A DNA stretch of 64,000 bases from Paramacrobiotus metropolitanus (GCF_019649055.1 NW_026570270.1:806001-870000); one strand, 5' to 3'; positions 49,301-60,405 are shown, counted from the stretch's first letter. Notes: generated from the letters alone by a model not told the origin. Made by a program: numbers and translations.

Positions 49301-49823
49301 TAGTGTTGGGTCGGCCCGGCCCTGCCCGGCCTCTAACGATCCCAGATTTGCTGCATGCATAGAGGAAAACGGTTGCAGAACTTCAGGCCCGGGCCGTCGT
49401 TTACACGGCCCGGGCCGCGGGCCGATCCGGGCTGCGGCCCGACATGTCCCCGGGCCGCGGCCCGGGCCGTCTTGCAGCAAAGTAAAGATTTCATTCCCGG
49501 ATGTCATTATGCGAGCGGCTACAGCGGGTATGTCAACGGAAAAATAGACGGATTTTGGCCTAGAAACGTTTAATGCTGTAAAAATTAAGAAAAACTCATC
49601 GAAAAAGACTAAATTTCAGTAAAACCCAAAGAAATTTTTTGTTTTTCAAGGTTTTTTCCATATTTAACGTCCACAACGGGCCACGGCCCGGGCCGCAGCC
49701 CGGGCCATGGCCCTTCTCCCCGGGCCGAGGGCCGCGGCCCGACGCGGCCCTCCCAAAAGGGGCGGGCTGACCTCGGTCCGGGCCGTTCGGGCCGCGGCCC
49801 TAGGCCGGGCCGGCCCAACACTA
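49301..49823. mobile_element. Short non-autonomous hAT-type element, 523 bp
   Basis: The ends are TAGTGTTGGG..CCCAACACTA, matching the hAT terminal consensus YARNG. They are flanked by CATATGTA (49293..49300) and CATATGCA (49824..49831), an 8-bp target duplication with one mismatch, as expected for hAT. Subterminal regions on both sides are packed with GGCCCGGGCC-type words, while the centre (about 49490-49670) is AT-rich. No transposase is encoded. The very GC-rich flanks contrast sharply with the local AT-rich DNA. Confidence 0.85.
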
Positions 49824-49831
49824 CATATGCA

Positions 49832-49880
49832 CATTGCAATGTGCTTCTACATAATGTAGGAGCACATTGCAGGAGCATAT
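49832..49880. repeat. GTGCTCCTACAT palindrome array (right part)
   Basis: Continuation of the repeat at 49112..49300, with ATAATGTAGGAGCACATTGC visible here. Together with the left part it forms the target into which the hAT element inserted. Confidence 0.75.
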
Positions 49881-50161
49881 TGTATGTGGAGATTATAAGG
49901 GGTAGGAAATAAAGTGCTGAATAGAGAATTTGTTAATATAGTAAATTATATTAAAAGTGATATGTTTGACGAAAAGTGATAATGAAGAAAGGGTGAATGT
50001 TAAATTAGGGTGAAGGTAGTGGGAGTTTTACTATAGTATGGTAGAAATATATTCGACTTTCTGGTTGTTTGCATTTGAGTGTTTAATGAAGTGTTACAGG
50101 AAGTGGAGTGTGTTGCGGGTTGTAGATAGTGATGGATTATTGTGGAAAATTCAAGAAATTT

Positions 50162-51490
50162 CGAGAAAGTTGATTGCTTAATGGAGCACACTATTATGTT
50201 TTGCTCTGATAGTCTTGGATGTGTAGGAACAGGTGGTTTGTATGTGGGAAGTAGGTTGGTAGGTACATTAAAAGGTTGTTCGAGGAAATGTATAGTTTAA
50301 TTTGGTTGTTGACTGGATTTTTTGAGTTCGGTGGAAATTGAGAAATCTTGTGTTTGAGTTATTATGGAGTGGTCGAAGTATATGGAGTGAGCAAAATGTT
50401 TTTCGTGTTGGTTTTTTTTGGTGGCCGGTATGGATTTGTGGATACTTACTGATTCAGGTTGCTGTCTTTGTTTGGCTTTGGTAAGTCTTTTAGGTTGAGT
50501 TTGGTTTAGTAAGTTTTCTTTCATACATTATTACAGAATTCTTTTTTAATAAAATAATGGAAGGTGGTTGTGATCGTGAGAAATACATGCGTGAGTATAT
50601 GCGTGGTTATATAAAGAAATGCAAAATCAAAACTGATGGTAATTGTAGCAGGGAGAATAATGTGCGAAGTAGTGATGATGTTAGATAGAGAATGTAAAAG
50701 TTAAAAAACAAAAATGTAATCGGAATACTAAAGGTGGTGCGTTTTCTGGTATGTTTGGAAAAAATTATTGGAGAATTTTTGGACAATTATTGGACAATTG
50801 TTGTAAAGGAACGTGCTAAACGACATTTGCGGAGTATGGTAGTATGTAATGGTTGTCCGGATCTTTTCTTAAGCATTACTTTACGATTTTGTCCTGAATT
50901 TGTTGTGTTTTGCTGACCCTGTTAAGTTTACATTTTTGTTTTTTGACTTCAAATTTTCATGTCTAACATCATCACTACTTCATTATCTTCCTTGCTACAA
51001 TTACCATCAATTTCCGTTTTGCGTTTTTGTTCTATAATCACGCACATACTCACGCATGTATTTCTTGCGATCACAACCAGTTTCCATTATTCTATTAAAA
51101 AAAAACAATACTTAAAAGAAGCTATCTATGAAAGCAAACTTACTAAACTATACTTAACCTAAAAAGACCAAACAAAATTCAACAACCTGAATCGGTACGC
51201 TTCCGAAAATCTAAACCGGCCACCAGAAAATAACCAACAAGAAAAACATTCTCCTCACTGCATATACTTTGTCAAATCCATAATAACTCAAACACAACGT
51301 TCCTCAACTTCTAATATACCCACCGAACTCAAAAAATCCAGTCAACAAACCAATTAAACCAAACATTCTCTCGAACAACCTTTTAATGTACGTCCCAGCC
51401 TACATCACATATACAAACCACCTGTTACTACACATCCAAGACTATCAGTGCAAAACATAATAGTTCGCTCCATTAAGCAATCAACTTTCT
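50162..51490. repeat. Large inverted repeat, arms about 560 bp
   Basis: The left arm (50162..50716) and right arm (50921..51490) are diverged reverse complements around a 200-bp centre. Matching blocks include GAAAGTTGATTGCTTAATGG against its complement at the outer ends and AAAACAAAAATGTAA at the inner ends. The left arm is strikingly poor in C and the right arm poor in G, so strand asymmetry mirrors the repeat. Each arm encodes one related short peptide on its own inward strand. A foldback transposon or a rearranged pair of element copies is the best guess. Confidence 0.8.
50557..50688 (+). CDS. Small ORF in the inverted-repeat arm (CDREKYMREYMRGY)
   Basis: This is a 43-residue frame rich in Lys, Arg and Tyr: CDREKYMREYMRGYIKKCKI. 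The right arm carries a diverged minus-strand copy reading CDRKKYMREYVRDY before a stop. Conservation of the peptide in both arms suggests the arms derive from a coding element. Similar Lys/Arg/Tyr-rich heptads occur in transposon proteins, but I cannot name the family. Confidence 0.35.
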   Translation: MEGGCDREKYMREYMRGYIKKCKIKTDGNCSRENNVRSSDDVR

Positions 51491-52392
51491 TAACTACACA
51501 AATTACTACTACACAAATTACTACCACCAAAATGACTGTGTAAACCTATGGAAAGTTACAGACTAAACGCGCAATTTTCAAGGTCTCAACTGTAGTAAAG
51601 AAACACCCACAACCTCTCATGTCCTTCATGCACTCACAAAATTCTTTCCCCTACTATTATTATTCCTTTTATATACACAAATCCGAAATTATTTTAAATC
51701 CCAGAGATTCCTTTTTTATCCCGTACCTGCCGCTGCACAATCGAGAGATTGTCCACGTAGTGTATAATTACTTTACGTTACTGTTACTTTCTTCCCACCC
51801 AAACGTTTGCTGTTTACTATTCGTCCGAAACTTTACTGGAGTAATGGAGCTATTCCAGGAGTACTAAGCCTAATAATACGTAGTAATTCTTTTTCTAGCC
51901 AAGATTTTCAGTCCAGGAAATTTGTTTGTTTTGTTTTGCCAATGAAAATTAAATGGTGCACCGCGCGCGTCACAGTGCAGGCTGTGCAGTGCGCGAACTC
52001 TTCCAAAAGTAGGTCTTGCACATCTTGGCTTCGGCAACAAATGTCACAACATGCAAAAACATTTTTTTCCGTAAAGTTGACGAGCGTTTCGAAGCGAGTG
52101 GCATGCATCCGCCGCATGTTTTTTAAACTGCAAACAACTGCACACAGTACAGAAAAACTGTACACAACTGTAAACTACAGTTGTGATCATTTAGCTATGT
52201 AATTAGAATATTCTAACGGTTCTGGGCACCGTTTTGTTTAACGTTGGATGCAGTTGTTACAGTGCGATTAAAAGCAGACCATGGGTACCAGTCCTTTGAG
52301 AGCATGCACACTGCACAATATGCTAACAATGAAGGTATTTTCACTTGTCTCAAATTGAAACAGGTTAGTCGTAGGAGAAACATATGGGAGAT
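51491..52392. other. Spacer; one Cys-rich minus-strand frame
   Basis: From 51491 to 51800 the plus strand stays poor in G, like the adjacent arm. A minus-strand frame at 51908..52165 (85 residues) begins with a hydrophobic stretch and holds CCDICC and HCTAC, but nothing supports it as a gene. No other feature was seen. Confidence 0.35.
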
Positions 52393-52620
52393 GTATCCCA
52401 CAAAGAGATGCCGCCGTCATGGCAGCCGGCGGCGACGAATTTTCGTTCTTGGCTGGAGGCGCAGGTGGTGGGAACAGTCTTGAGGCCGCTGGAAGATTTC
52501 ACTTTGAGACAGACTCTGTGTTTTTCTCTGTTGTCGATGGACCAGATGCGGAAGGCGCCGTCGTATGGGAAGATGCAGAAATCCGATTTGTCTATCAGTG
52601 AAAACCAATGAGGACCTTAC
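52393..52620 (-). pseudogene. WD40 fragment resembling WDR70, copy A
   Basis: The minus-strand frame reads YDGAFRIWSIDNREKHRVCL, then KTVPTTCASSQERKFVAAGC and HDGGISLWD. The VPTTC block followed by an AAGCxDGxIxxWD blade is what I remember of WDR70, a nuclear WD40 protein. Only about two blades are present, with no start codon, and a stop follows soon after the last blade. It lies just downstream of zinc-finger copy 2, where that gene's last two exons should be. A second broken copy is at 59890..60120. Confidence 0.6.
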
Positions 52621-52978
52621 CACAACAAAAAAAGTTCGATCTTCCATGTTTTAAATTCCAGGTTTAACTACTTTCTACCCTAGTAATCCCTCTGATTCCC
52701 ACTTCCAGATAAATGCGTTTGTAGATACTGTAGAACTGCAAGACGTAAACTAAATACGGTACGTAATATGAGATGTCTGCTACTGCACTGCACAACTGAT
52801 GCACGTGTTTTATTAGGTATAGGTAAGTACGCAAATCACATTTGATAATTTCAATGGCAGCCGCTACCCGGTAGTGTCACTGACGGCAGCAGTGGCAGAA
52901 CCACTGCAATTGCATTTCTAAACATCTTGGGCTTTTCATATTCATCTATTACCAAGCAAATTACCTAGTAATACCTAC

Positions 52979-54892
52979 CTCCAAAGCCGTCTCCGAGCAG
53001 CCAGGCTTGCCGCAAAGCAAGGGATGAACTGCTTTCACGTGTGATATCATGTCTTTAGTGTTACACCTTGCGATGGCTTCGCATCCCTGCCAAAAGAACC
53101 CACACACTTCTACTATGCTAGAAATACCAAGTTGAAGAAAACTCACTTCAGTCACCTGGGCCGGGCAACCAAAGAAAACATCGGTTTCCCTGCGAACCTG
53201 ACTTTTATGCACAATAAAGATGTGAATTCTCATTTGCTGCGAGTTGCGGATAATGTTGTCTTTGCACGGCTCAACATTGCAGACATAACGCAAGCAATAA
53301 TTCTGTTAACCAAACACATTCGTGCAAGAAATCTCAATATCCATGTGATGTGTATCTTCTGTACGAGTAGACCAACCGTGCATATCTATTACAGTAAACG
53401 ATGAACCGAACCTCAACAACGGTTGGAATGACGAATTTATCTGGAATCAGTTGGCTGGGAAACGGCTGAGTCGTGTTGTATACCCATTCCGGAAACGTTT
53501 TACGCCCATCCAGGTGTTTGAGATAAGCCATATCTTCCAGTTTCTGTGTTCAAAGCACAGGTTAAAACTGAAATGAAATTTATCTATTTTCTACTGATAT
53601 AAGATTTCTTGTACTGTTACTTCTTCTACTGATATTTTTTCAAAGTTTAAGTTAAAGCCACGTGCTTACTTTTCTTCAAATAAACCAAATGAATGTATAT
53701 ACGAACTAACTTGTCTCGATACTCGTACTACCGATCCGTAGAGCTAGCTGCCTAGTGCCTACTGTTAATTTTAAGTTTTTAACTGCTGCCTGTCTACAAA
53801 ACATGTTTTTAATAGCGTTTATAAAGGCGCATGCTGCATAGTTGTCATACCAAATCATATTCCTCCAGAAATTCTTCAAGGAAATCCGATTTGTCATCCG
53901 GGTTCATACAGCACATTAATGTTTGCAGTTTTTCAAAGTGATCTTCATGAGCAGTTGTCAGGTGATTCTCCAAAAACATTCCTGTGTGCTGATCATAAAC
54001 GACAACCGGACATTCCATATTTCCATTGCATTCCGCAGGACATGGGCACAACAGATTGATCTGCACGTTGGTTAGTGCGTGCGCGGCTTGCAGATGTGCC
54101 TTCAGTGTTTCCGTCGACGTATAGCACAGGTTCTTACAAGCGTCGCCGTTTACGGTCCCGTATAAAGGACATTTAATCGGATTGTAACCATACTACACAT
54201 TGTAGTCGGTCAGTTTGAAAGAGAAACCGCAAACGTAACTTCATAAGTACAGTACAGCTAAGACAAACGTCCAGAATAATAAAAACCAATAAGAATTATA
54301 CTGGTACTCGCTATTCTTCCAAATGTTTTACCAGGCTCTTACCGATAATGTTCCCATAACGAGCACATGACTGGCCAGTTCCGTTTTGCGTATAATAATA
54401 CTATGAGGAATTATGGTCGTTTCCAGCACTTTCGTATCGGGTCGCGCGGAGTATTTCTAGGAAATCGCATATCTTTAACAAAATTAATAGAAAGCGTCTC
54501 TTTATAAGCTCAACATATCTATTCTGAATAATATTAAAAACTCTGTTGACTTACTTGAACTACATACTTTAGTTTGCAGTACACTACTATACAAGTAATA
54601 AAATTAATAATTATGATAATTCGATCCGCTTTTTGCTGGTCTGTATTCATCAGCCTATAATATTCTGAGGATGTAGGTTCCTCGATAAATATACCAGAAC
54701 GTTCGGTAGCTTCGGGCAATTCATCGGTTTTGCATCTTGGGACGAAGAGTTAGGAGAATCGTTCGGGTCGCTGCTTGATTCTCCAGTACGAGGAACTTTC
54801 TCGTCTCGCTCCCCACGTTTGAGCTTCTGGTCGAACGTATTATCACTATCCGAGGAGATGGCCATCGGTTCAAGATGATCGCGTGATATCAT
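52979..54892 (-). CDS. Novel zinc-finger-like family, copy 2 (3' truncated)
   Basis: Exons: 54695..54892, 54343..54456, 53851..54192, 53412..53543, 53147..53302 and 52979..53086. They total 1,050 nt in one open frame, or 350 codons. Exons 7 and 8 of the family are absent; a WDR70-like fragment lies where they would be expected. If the last donor is not used, the frame stops a few codons later (ALEVGITR). The conserved parts are present: HVLVMGTLS, CPCPAECNGNMEC, DHL-type His pair (ENHLTTAH), YLKHLDGRKTFPEW, YVCNVEPCK, FFGCPAQ and SHVKAVHPLLCG. This is the least damaged copy and could give a shortened protein. The Cys/His pairs suggest zinc binding; the function is unknown. Confidence 0.65.
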
Positions 54893-56045
54893 TTTGATGG
54901 TTGAAAACGGTAAATTTAATACAACAAAACGTTGTCCACACTCCACAGTACTATTGTACTGTACAGTGTGTACACAGTTGTTCCCACAGAACTGTAAGCT
55001 GCAGTAATAAATAAAACAATCCCAAGTTAGCGACAGTCGCAACACCATCGCAATACTCGTAATGTTGTTGCGTCAGCCTGCATGATGGCTGCATCGCAAG
55101 ACTCGCATTAAAAGGCCTACTGTAATGCCTGCCATTTATACCGGCCTAAAAAATGCGGTACATACATAGCCTAAACAAGCTGATTTAACATCTGACTGGT
55201 ATTATGTATAGCAATATAATAATAGCATTAATATTATTATGTAAGTTCATGCAGAGAAACCACAAAGGAAAACTATTCAAACCGCCTGTTTGTGCTCTTT
55301 GGCAGAAGTAAAATAAGTTGCCATTTGCCAAGTACACAGTACATATTATCGACCGGAGTGCAGCGAAGGTCCTCTTAATTCAGCACCAATGCAAAAACGT
55401 ACTGTATCTGTGTCCGTTACGGAAGTGCCAACAAACGATAACACAAATAATAAAACAATAACAAACAAACAAACAATAACGCAAATTGCGCCTACAACCA
55501 TTCGCGGTAACTTTCATTCCGTGCATAACCACTTTGAATCCGTTAACTCTGAGTACCGGCAAATGCGAAACGGATTTATTTTTTACTTGTTAATGAATTT
55601 CCACAACAGCTGTTTGTTTTGAAATTATTTCGATCCAAGCTGTGTACATTTCTCATAAAATCCTACTGAACTTCAAGGTAACAGCGCAAAAAAATGCAGT
55701 TTCTGTTGTCTCCTCCGAGTGAATTTTCAGACGTCGAATTCAGGAATTTGACACACGGAAAATTCGCTGACCACTTTCCTGCTGATCGACAATTTGCTGA
55801 GGACGTTTTGCTGACCGAAGAAACGATGACCCGACCGGTGAATCATTGATAGTACATAGCACATAACTGGAAAAAATGCACGTTGGCGTGCCTTGACAGG
55901 CCGGAGCGTTGCTGGAAAGGTTGGGAACGGTGTGGTCACACATTCAACCGAGCATTTTTGTCGTGTTCTCTGAGTTTCCCCAAATTCAATGACAGGCTAG
56001 GGCGTTCGAAAGTGCCAGACAGTATCGTCCTTTTATAATCAGTTG
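54893..56045. other. Spacer upstream of zinc-finger copy 2
   Basis: It should contain the promoter of copy 2. Only short frames are present, one of which (55694..55849) is listed separately. Nothing else was recognised. Confidence 0.4.
55694..55849 (+). CDS. Hypothetical 51-aa ORF
   Basis: ATG-started frame: MQFLLSPPSEFSDVEF..HGKFADHFPADRQFAEDVL, ending NH*. It is acidic and without cysteines. It lies about 200 bp before the second F-box fragment on the same strand and could be an upstream exon of that broken gene, but splice links could not be shown. Confidence 0.2.
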   Translation: MQFLLSPPSEFSDVEFRNLTHGKFADHFPADRQFAEDVLLTEETMTRPVNH

Positions 56046-56260
56046 CGCAAGAAATCCGCAGAGTCGGATGCCGAGCCGAAACGGAAACAGCCGTTGTGTG
56101 CCGCTGAGCGCGTATTGGCGTTGCCGCTGGAAGTGCTAAAGGAGACCTTTCAGTCATTGGACACCGTTAAAGGCTGCGCTGCCGCCGCACCTGTCAACAG
56201 TGGGATGCCATTCTCACGTCGACGAAGCTGTGTACTGATGTACGTATCGCGGCAGCGGAC
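56046..56260 (+). pseudogene. F-box protein fragment, copy 2 (frameshifted)
   Basis: Homologous to 42215..42425 at both DNA and protein level: DAEPKRKQPLCAAERVLALP and LEVLKETFQSLDTV. One base is missing next to GTTAAAGGCTGCGC relative to copy 1 (GTTGAAAGGCTGCGC), so the C-terminal half of the F-box (RLRC..TCQQWDAIL) falls in another frame. It lies just beyond the 3' end of zinc-finger copy 3, facing it. The F-box fragment and zinc-finger gene seem to have been copied together. Confidence 0.65.
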
Positions 56261-56292
56261 CCGATCGTCAACGCGCGCCAACTCTCAGAAAT

Positions 56293-56410
56293 GCGAGCAT
56301 CAAACACATAACTACGACTGCATTTTTCAGGCAATATTCCAGCGATTTCTTGCGAGCATCAAACACATAACTACGACTGCATTTTTCAGGCAATATTCCA
56401 GCGATTCTGA
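56293..56410. repeat. 59-bp tandem duplication over the end of zinc-finger copy 3
   Basis: Two adjacent copies (from 56293 and from 56352) share GCGAGCATCAAACACATAAC through to CAATATTCCAGCGATT. The unit includes the last codons and stop of zinc-finger copy 3, so the stop region is present twice; the proximal one (56386..56388) is in the gene. The copies are almost identical, pointing to a recent event. Confidence 0.9.
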
Positions 56411-59037
56411 TGATCAGCTCCAATGTGCCAAACCATGTACTCACGATCCCAGTACTCCACCGAACAATCCTACAAGACAATCAAACCATACTTATCGATT
56501 ATGATTTTTCAGTTAGTGCTAATACGTTGTGCCACAGGTAAATGAAATAGTACATAAATATACCAATTATACGACGAAACAAGCATGTGTGTCATTGTGT
56601 GAAATGTTTTACTGTTACGATTTTTTCCTAAGTTCAAAAGCTGCTGCATGGAAGAAGTACGAGAAGCCCACCATATGGTCAGCATGCTCATGTTGCCTGC
56701 CCTTAAAACTGGAAAACTGGTATTTTAATTCGAAATTTAGAAGTTCTTTATGAGCCAGCATACCGGTACAGGGCACGAGTACTTGCAGAAGTGCCGGTGC
56801 ATTTTGTCACTACAACAATCTTCACACTTCTCCAAGGAACCATCCAAAGTCTCTCTGACGAGCACACGACGCCGATCCATATCCATTATCAAGTCCCTTC
56901 GGTTCTGTGAACACAACGAACAGTATTAAATTGTCTTGAAATCTGAATTCCTAAGTTCCCATACTAAATTAACTCATATCTCCAGTCGCCACCGCCAGAT
57001 TAAATCGCTTTGCACGACAGCAAAAAAACAAAGTTTTAGCCCCATTCTATTGTTAGTGGAGCTAAAGTGGCCATGAGAATTTTACCTTTCAAAGTGAGGT
57101 GGCGGTGACAGACGGACACCACATTTTTCATAGAAACTTAATATAGAGAACCTTCGCTACGCTTCGGTCGAAAGTGTTAATATTCAAATTACAACACCCA
57201 CCTGCAATGCGTTCTCGGAGTAGTCGGGCTTGCCGCAGAGTAAAGGATGCATCGCTTTCACGTGTGATACCATATGCTTCGTTTCGGCCATCGCGATATC
57301 ATTGCATCCCTGGTGAATGAACCCAAACGCTTTAGTGACTTCAGAGTAAGTTCAGACACATGTCAAAGTAGAAAAAGAGCTCACTGGAGCAGGGCATCCA
57401 AAGAACAGGTCGGTTTCCATGCGCACCTGCTCCTCGTGCGCAACAGCGATATGACTTTTTATTTGTCGCGCGTAGCGAAAGCCAGTTCTTTTACATGGTT
57501 CAAGATTGCAGACGTAACGTAAGCAGCAATTCTGTGAAATAACGAACGTTCTATAAACTGCTGCAAAACGCATCTACCTAGAATTCTGGAGGATAAATAT
57601 AATCATTTTGCTAATTGCAACCCCACCTCTACGACGGTAGGAATGACGAATTTATCTGGAATAATCTGGCTAGGAAACGGTTGTTTTGCATCCAGATCAA
57701 GTACCCATTCCGGAAATGTTTTACGCCCGTTCAGATGGTCCAGATATTTTATATCGTCCATTTTCTGTTATCAGACCAAAGGTTGAAATTAATCATTACA
57801 CAAAGTACGATATTATTAGCCTGTAAATAATAGGTAAAATATTTAATGTTAGGCCTTCAGAAATGTCCAGATTTACTGATACGAAGAATTTTCTACAGAA
57901 AGGATTTTGTATGGTTGATGCCGGCGGATTAACTGTGGTAAAAAACGCTTTTATCATACCAAATCATTCTCTTCGAGAAATGCTTCGAGAAATTCCTTCT
58001 GGTCATCATCGCTTATCGCAGCATGTTAATGTTTGCAGTTTTTCATAGAACTCCTTGTGAGCAAGCGTCATGTGGTCATCCAGAAACACCCCGGAGTACT
58101 GATCGTACACCACAACCAGGCATTCCTCATTTCCGTTGCATTCCGCGGGACAGGGACACAGTAGATTAACCTGAACATTAGTTAGTTCGTGCGCAGCTTC
58201 CAGATGAGCCTTCAGACTATCCGTCGACGTGAATTCCACTGTGTTACAAGCGTTGGTTTCGGTTCCGTACGGGCACTTGATAGGATTGTCTCCATACTGC
58301 AGATTGTAAGCGGTCAAGGCCAGTTAACAATAAATAACAAAAACATAAGTGACAGTAACCAAGGATCTTATTAGCCAGCCATAAAATTTATCGTTAGTCT
58401 CTTACCGATACTGTTCCCATAACAAGCACATGATTGGCCAGTTCCGTTTGGCGAACAATAATTTTATCAGGAATTACGGTCGTTTTCAGCACTTTCGTAT
58501 CGGGTCGCGCGGAGTATTTCTACGAATAAAAAGTCAAGTTCCTATCACGTTTATTTTCACGCAGTCCAGAATGGATTATTCCAGTGCGATAAGCAGTTAT
58601 CATTATTCAGTTTCAGTACAGTAAGTACTTTTAACAACAGTCCACAAACTTCACGGAAATTCAGCCTGATTTACTCTGTATAATATGTAATTAATTATAA
58701 TATACATACTTAAATTCTACAATTAATTGTTAATATTCAGATTATGCTTTTAGTGATCTTTGTTCTTCGGCGTGAAAGCGCAGACCATGAAGAAATTTTT
58801 TAAGGAAAACATTACTACGGTTGGTTACTACATTACTAGCGCATTCGGTTGCTCCAGGGCCTTCATCGGCTTTCCGTCTTGGAACAACTCAGAGTGAGGA
58901 GAATCGTCTGGATCGCTGCTGGATTCACCAGTACGAGGAACTTTCTGGTCGCGTTCCCATCGTTTGCGCTTCTGGTTGAACGTATCGTCACTATCCGAGC
59001 AGGTGGCCATCGGTTCAAGATGATCATGAGACATCAT
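56386..59037 (-). pseudogene. Novel zinc-finger-like family, copy 3 (frameshift in exon 3)
   Basis: Exons: 58837..59037, 58406..58519, 57960..58296, 57627..57764, 57385..57531, 57202..57309, 56764..56904 and 56386..56469. Exon 3 is 337 nt, one more than a multiple of three. The extra base near 58005-58020 turns the acidic end (DDDQKEFLEAFLEEND in the neighbouring frame) into CCDKR plus stop. Every other exon is open and phase 0. Conserved blocks: KRKRWERD, HVLVMGTVS, CPYGTETNAC, CPCPAECNGNEEC, YVCNLEPCK, DLFFGCPAP, SHVKAMHPLLCG and YWDREYMVWHIGADH. Either a 1-bp lesion leaves a short protein of exons 1-3, or there is a sequencing error and the gene is whole (about 430 residues). Confidence 0.7.
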
Positions 59038-59592
59038 TTGGAGCAGACCATAAATTTAATACAGTTACAAAACTCACGAAAAAGTACGCCGCGATGGCGC
59101 CAAAACGCGAATCAACGTTAAAGAAAAAGTCCCCAAGTGCAGAGTCACCCTGGCTTGTTGACGCGTCGCAACAGGCTACTACTCTTACATGCGTAGAACG
59201 TATTTGCAAATTGATAGCAAACCGGATGAAAACAAATATTTGACGCTCAAAAATATAATTTTACAGTAAAATTTAGTATTAAAATAGTATTTGCAAACTG
59301 CAGTTTGCTGCGCGAAAATCGTTGGTCTTCACTCTTCACTCTCCAGTGACTCTTCCTTCACTCGCTTGTCAGTTGTGGCTTGTCTTAACAGTTTAATCTG
59401 AAACTGGAACCCGGCGGCGGAAACGTTTGCGGCGCCCGTCAGCAATTCAGCCAACGTTTTCAGCTGTCTGTTCACAACGATGGATCATGCACACAAACAG
59501 CGAATTATGGTAAGTAATTTTATTGGTCAAAACAGACGTGATACACAAAATGAAAGAACCAGGAAAAATTACAACAAGAACATCTTATAATC

Positions 59593-59841
59593 TTATTTAT
59601 TTATTAATTCCTTCCATCGTGCCCACTGCTCAGCGTTGACGCCGCGTTTCCGTTGAATTTCTATCGACAAGCGCTGTCGTAAAATTGTATTTACAGTAAC
59701 ATGTAAAAAAACTGACAAAACTGAATTGTATTTCTTTTTAAAAGTTGTCACGCAAGCTAATTCTTTTACTCCCGTTAACGGATCCTTGCGGGCTCGCTCA
59801 AACTGCGCCTGCTTACTGCGTTGCTTCTCTTCCTTGTACAA
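59593..59841 (-). CDS. Hypothetical 82-aa ORF carrying the QRLSIEIQR motif (copy 4)
   Basis: The frame is Lys/Arg rich with GVKELACVTTFKKKY, then ILRQRLSIEIQR and AEQWARWKELINK. The LRQRLSIEIQR part matches the dispersed fragments at 15 and 38 kb. The KELA-FKK part has a weaker echo at about 63725..63785, right of zinc-finger copy 4. The local unit (this ORF plus a zinc-finger gene) may therefore have been duplicated. A real gene is possible but the start is uncertain. Confidence 0.35.
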   Translation of the reverse strand: MYKEEKQRSKQAQFERARKDPLTGVKELACVTTFKKKYNSVLSVFLHVTVNTILRQRLSIEIQRKRGVNAEQWARWKELINK

Positions 59842-59889
59842 AGGGCACAGCGAACGTGGTAATAGACGTAATCCGCGGTCACCAAATCC

Positions 59890-60120
59890 GCCAGCTTCGG
59901 TTTGACGCGTTTCTCGGGCGTCCGGATAAGCAGTGCCCTGGCCCTGTTGTAAGTGCAGGTGGTGGGGACGGTCTTCAGGCAGCTGGCGGATTTCAGTTTC
60001 AGGCAGACTTTGTGCTTCTCCTTGTTGTCGATAGATCAGATGCGGAGAGTGCCGTCGTAGGAGGAGCTCAGAATTCCGGTTTGATTTTGGGCGAAAACCA
60101 GCCGAAAGTTAGCATAGCAA
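59890..60120 (-). pseudogene. WD40 fragment resembling WDR70, copy B (nonsense)
   Basis: The minus strand reads NFRLVFAQNQTGILSSSYDG, TLRI, stop, SIDNKEKHKVCLKLKSASCL and KTVPTTCTYN. The Trp codon of the blade (TGG in copy A) is TGA here. After VPTTCTYN the WD40 similarity ends and an unrelated Lys-rich frame (TPEKRVKPKLADLV) continues. It is broken, and homologous to 52393..52620 along about 180 bp. Confidence 0.6.
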
Positions 60121-60405
60121 CGTCACCCTAAACAGAACCTTACAAACACAAACTCGGTAACGGAAAATATCGGCAAATAGTTTGATGCAAAAATACAAAA
60201 CTAGCTTATCGAGAATTTGTCGGTAAATAAAATATAATTTAACACTGCTATAATAAAACCACTTTGTAATACGCATGACGTTAAACATAATAATATTAAA
60301 ATAAATTCATGCACATCACACCAACATTCAAAACTGGAAACGATAATCTATCAAAATCTTCTTTCTACCAGCACAAAATTAATAATAAACGGTATTATAT
60401 ATACT

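Noticed and set aside
49292-49573. Overlapping frames rich in Gly, Pro, Arg and Ala
   Set aside because: Produced by the GC-rich GGCCCGGGCC repeats of the hAT element, not by a gene.
52219-52480. Possible CRISPR-like or tRNA signal in the window
   Set aside because: I looked for regularly spaced repeats and tRNA cloverleaf boxes across the window and saw none. The only short tandem units are the palindromic hairpin arrays and microsatellite-like tracts listed.
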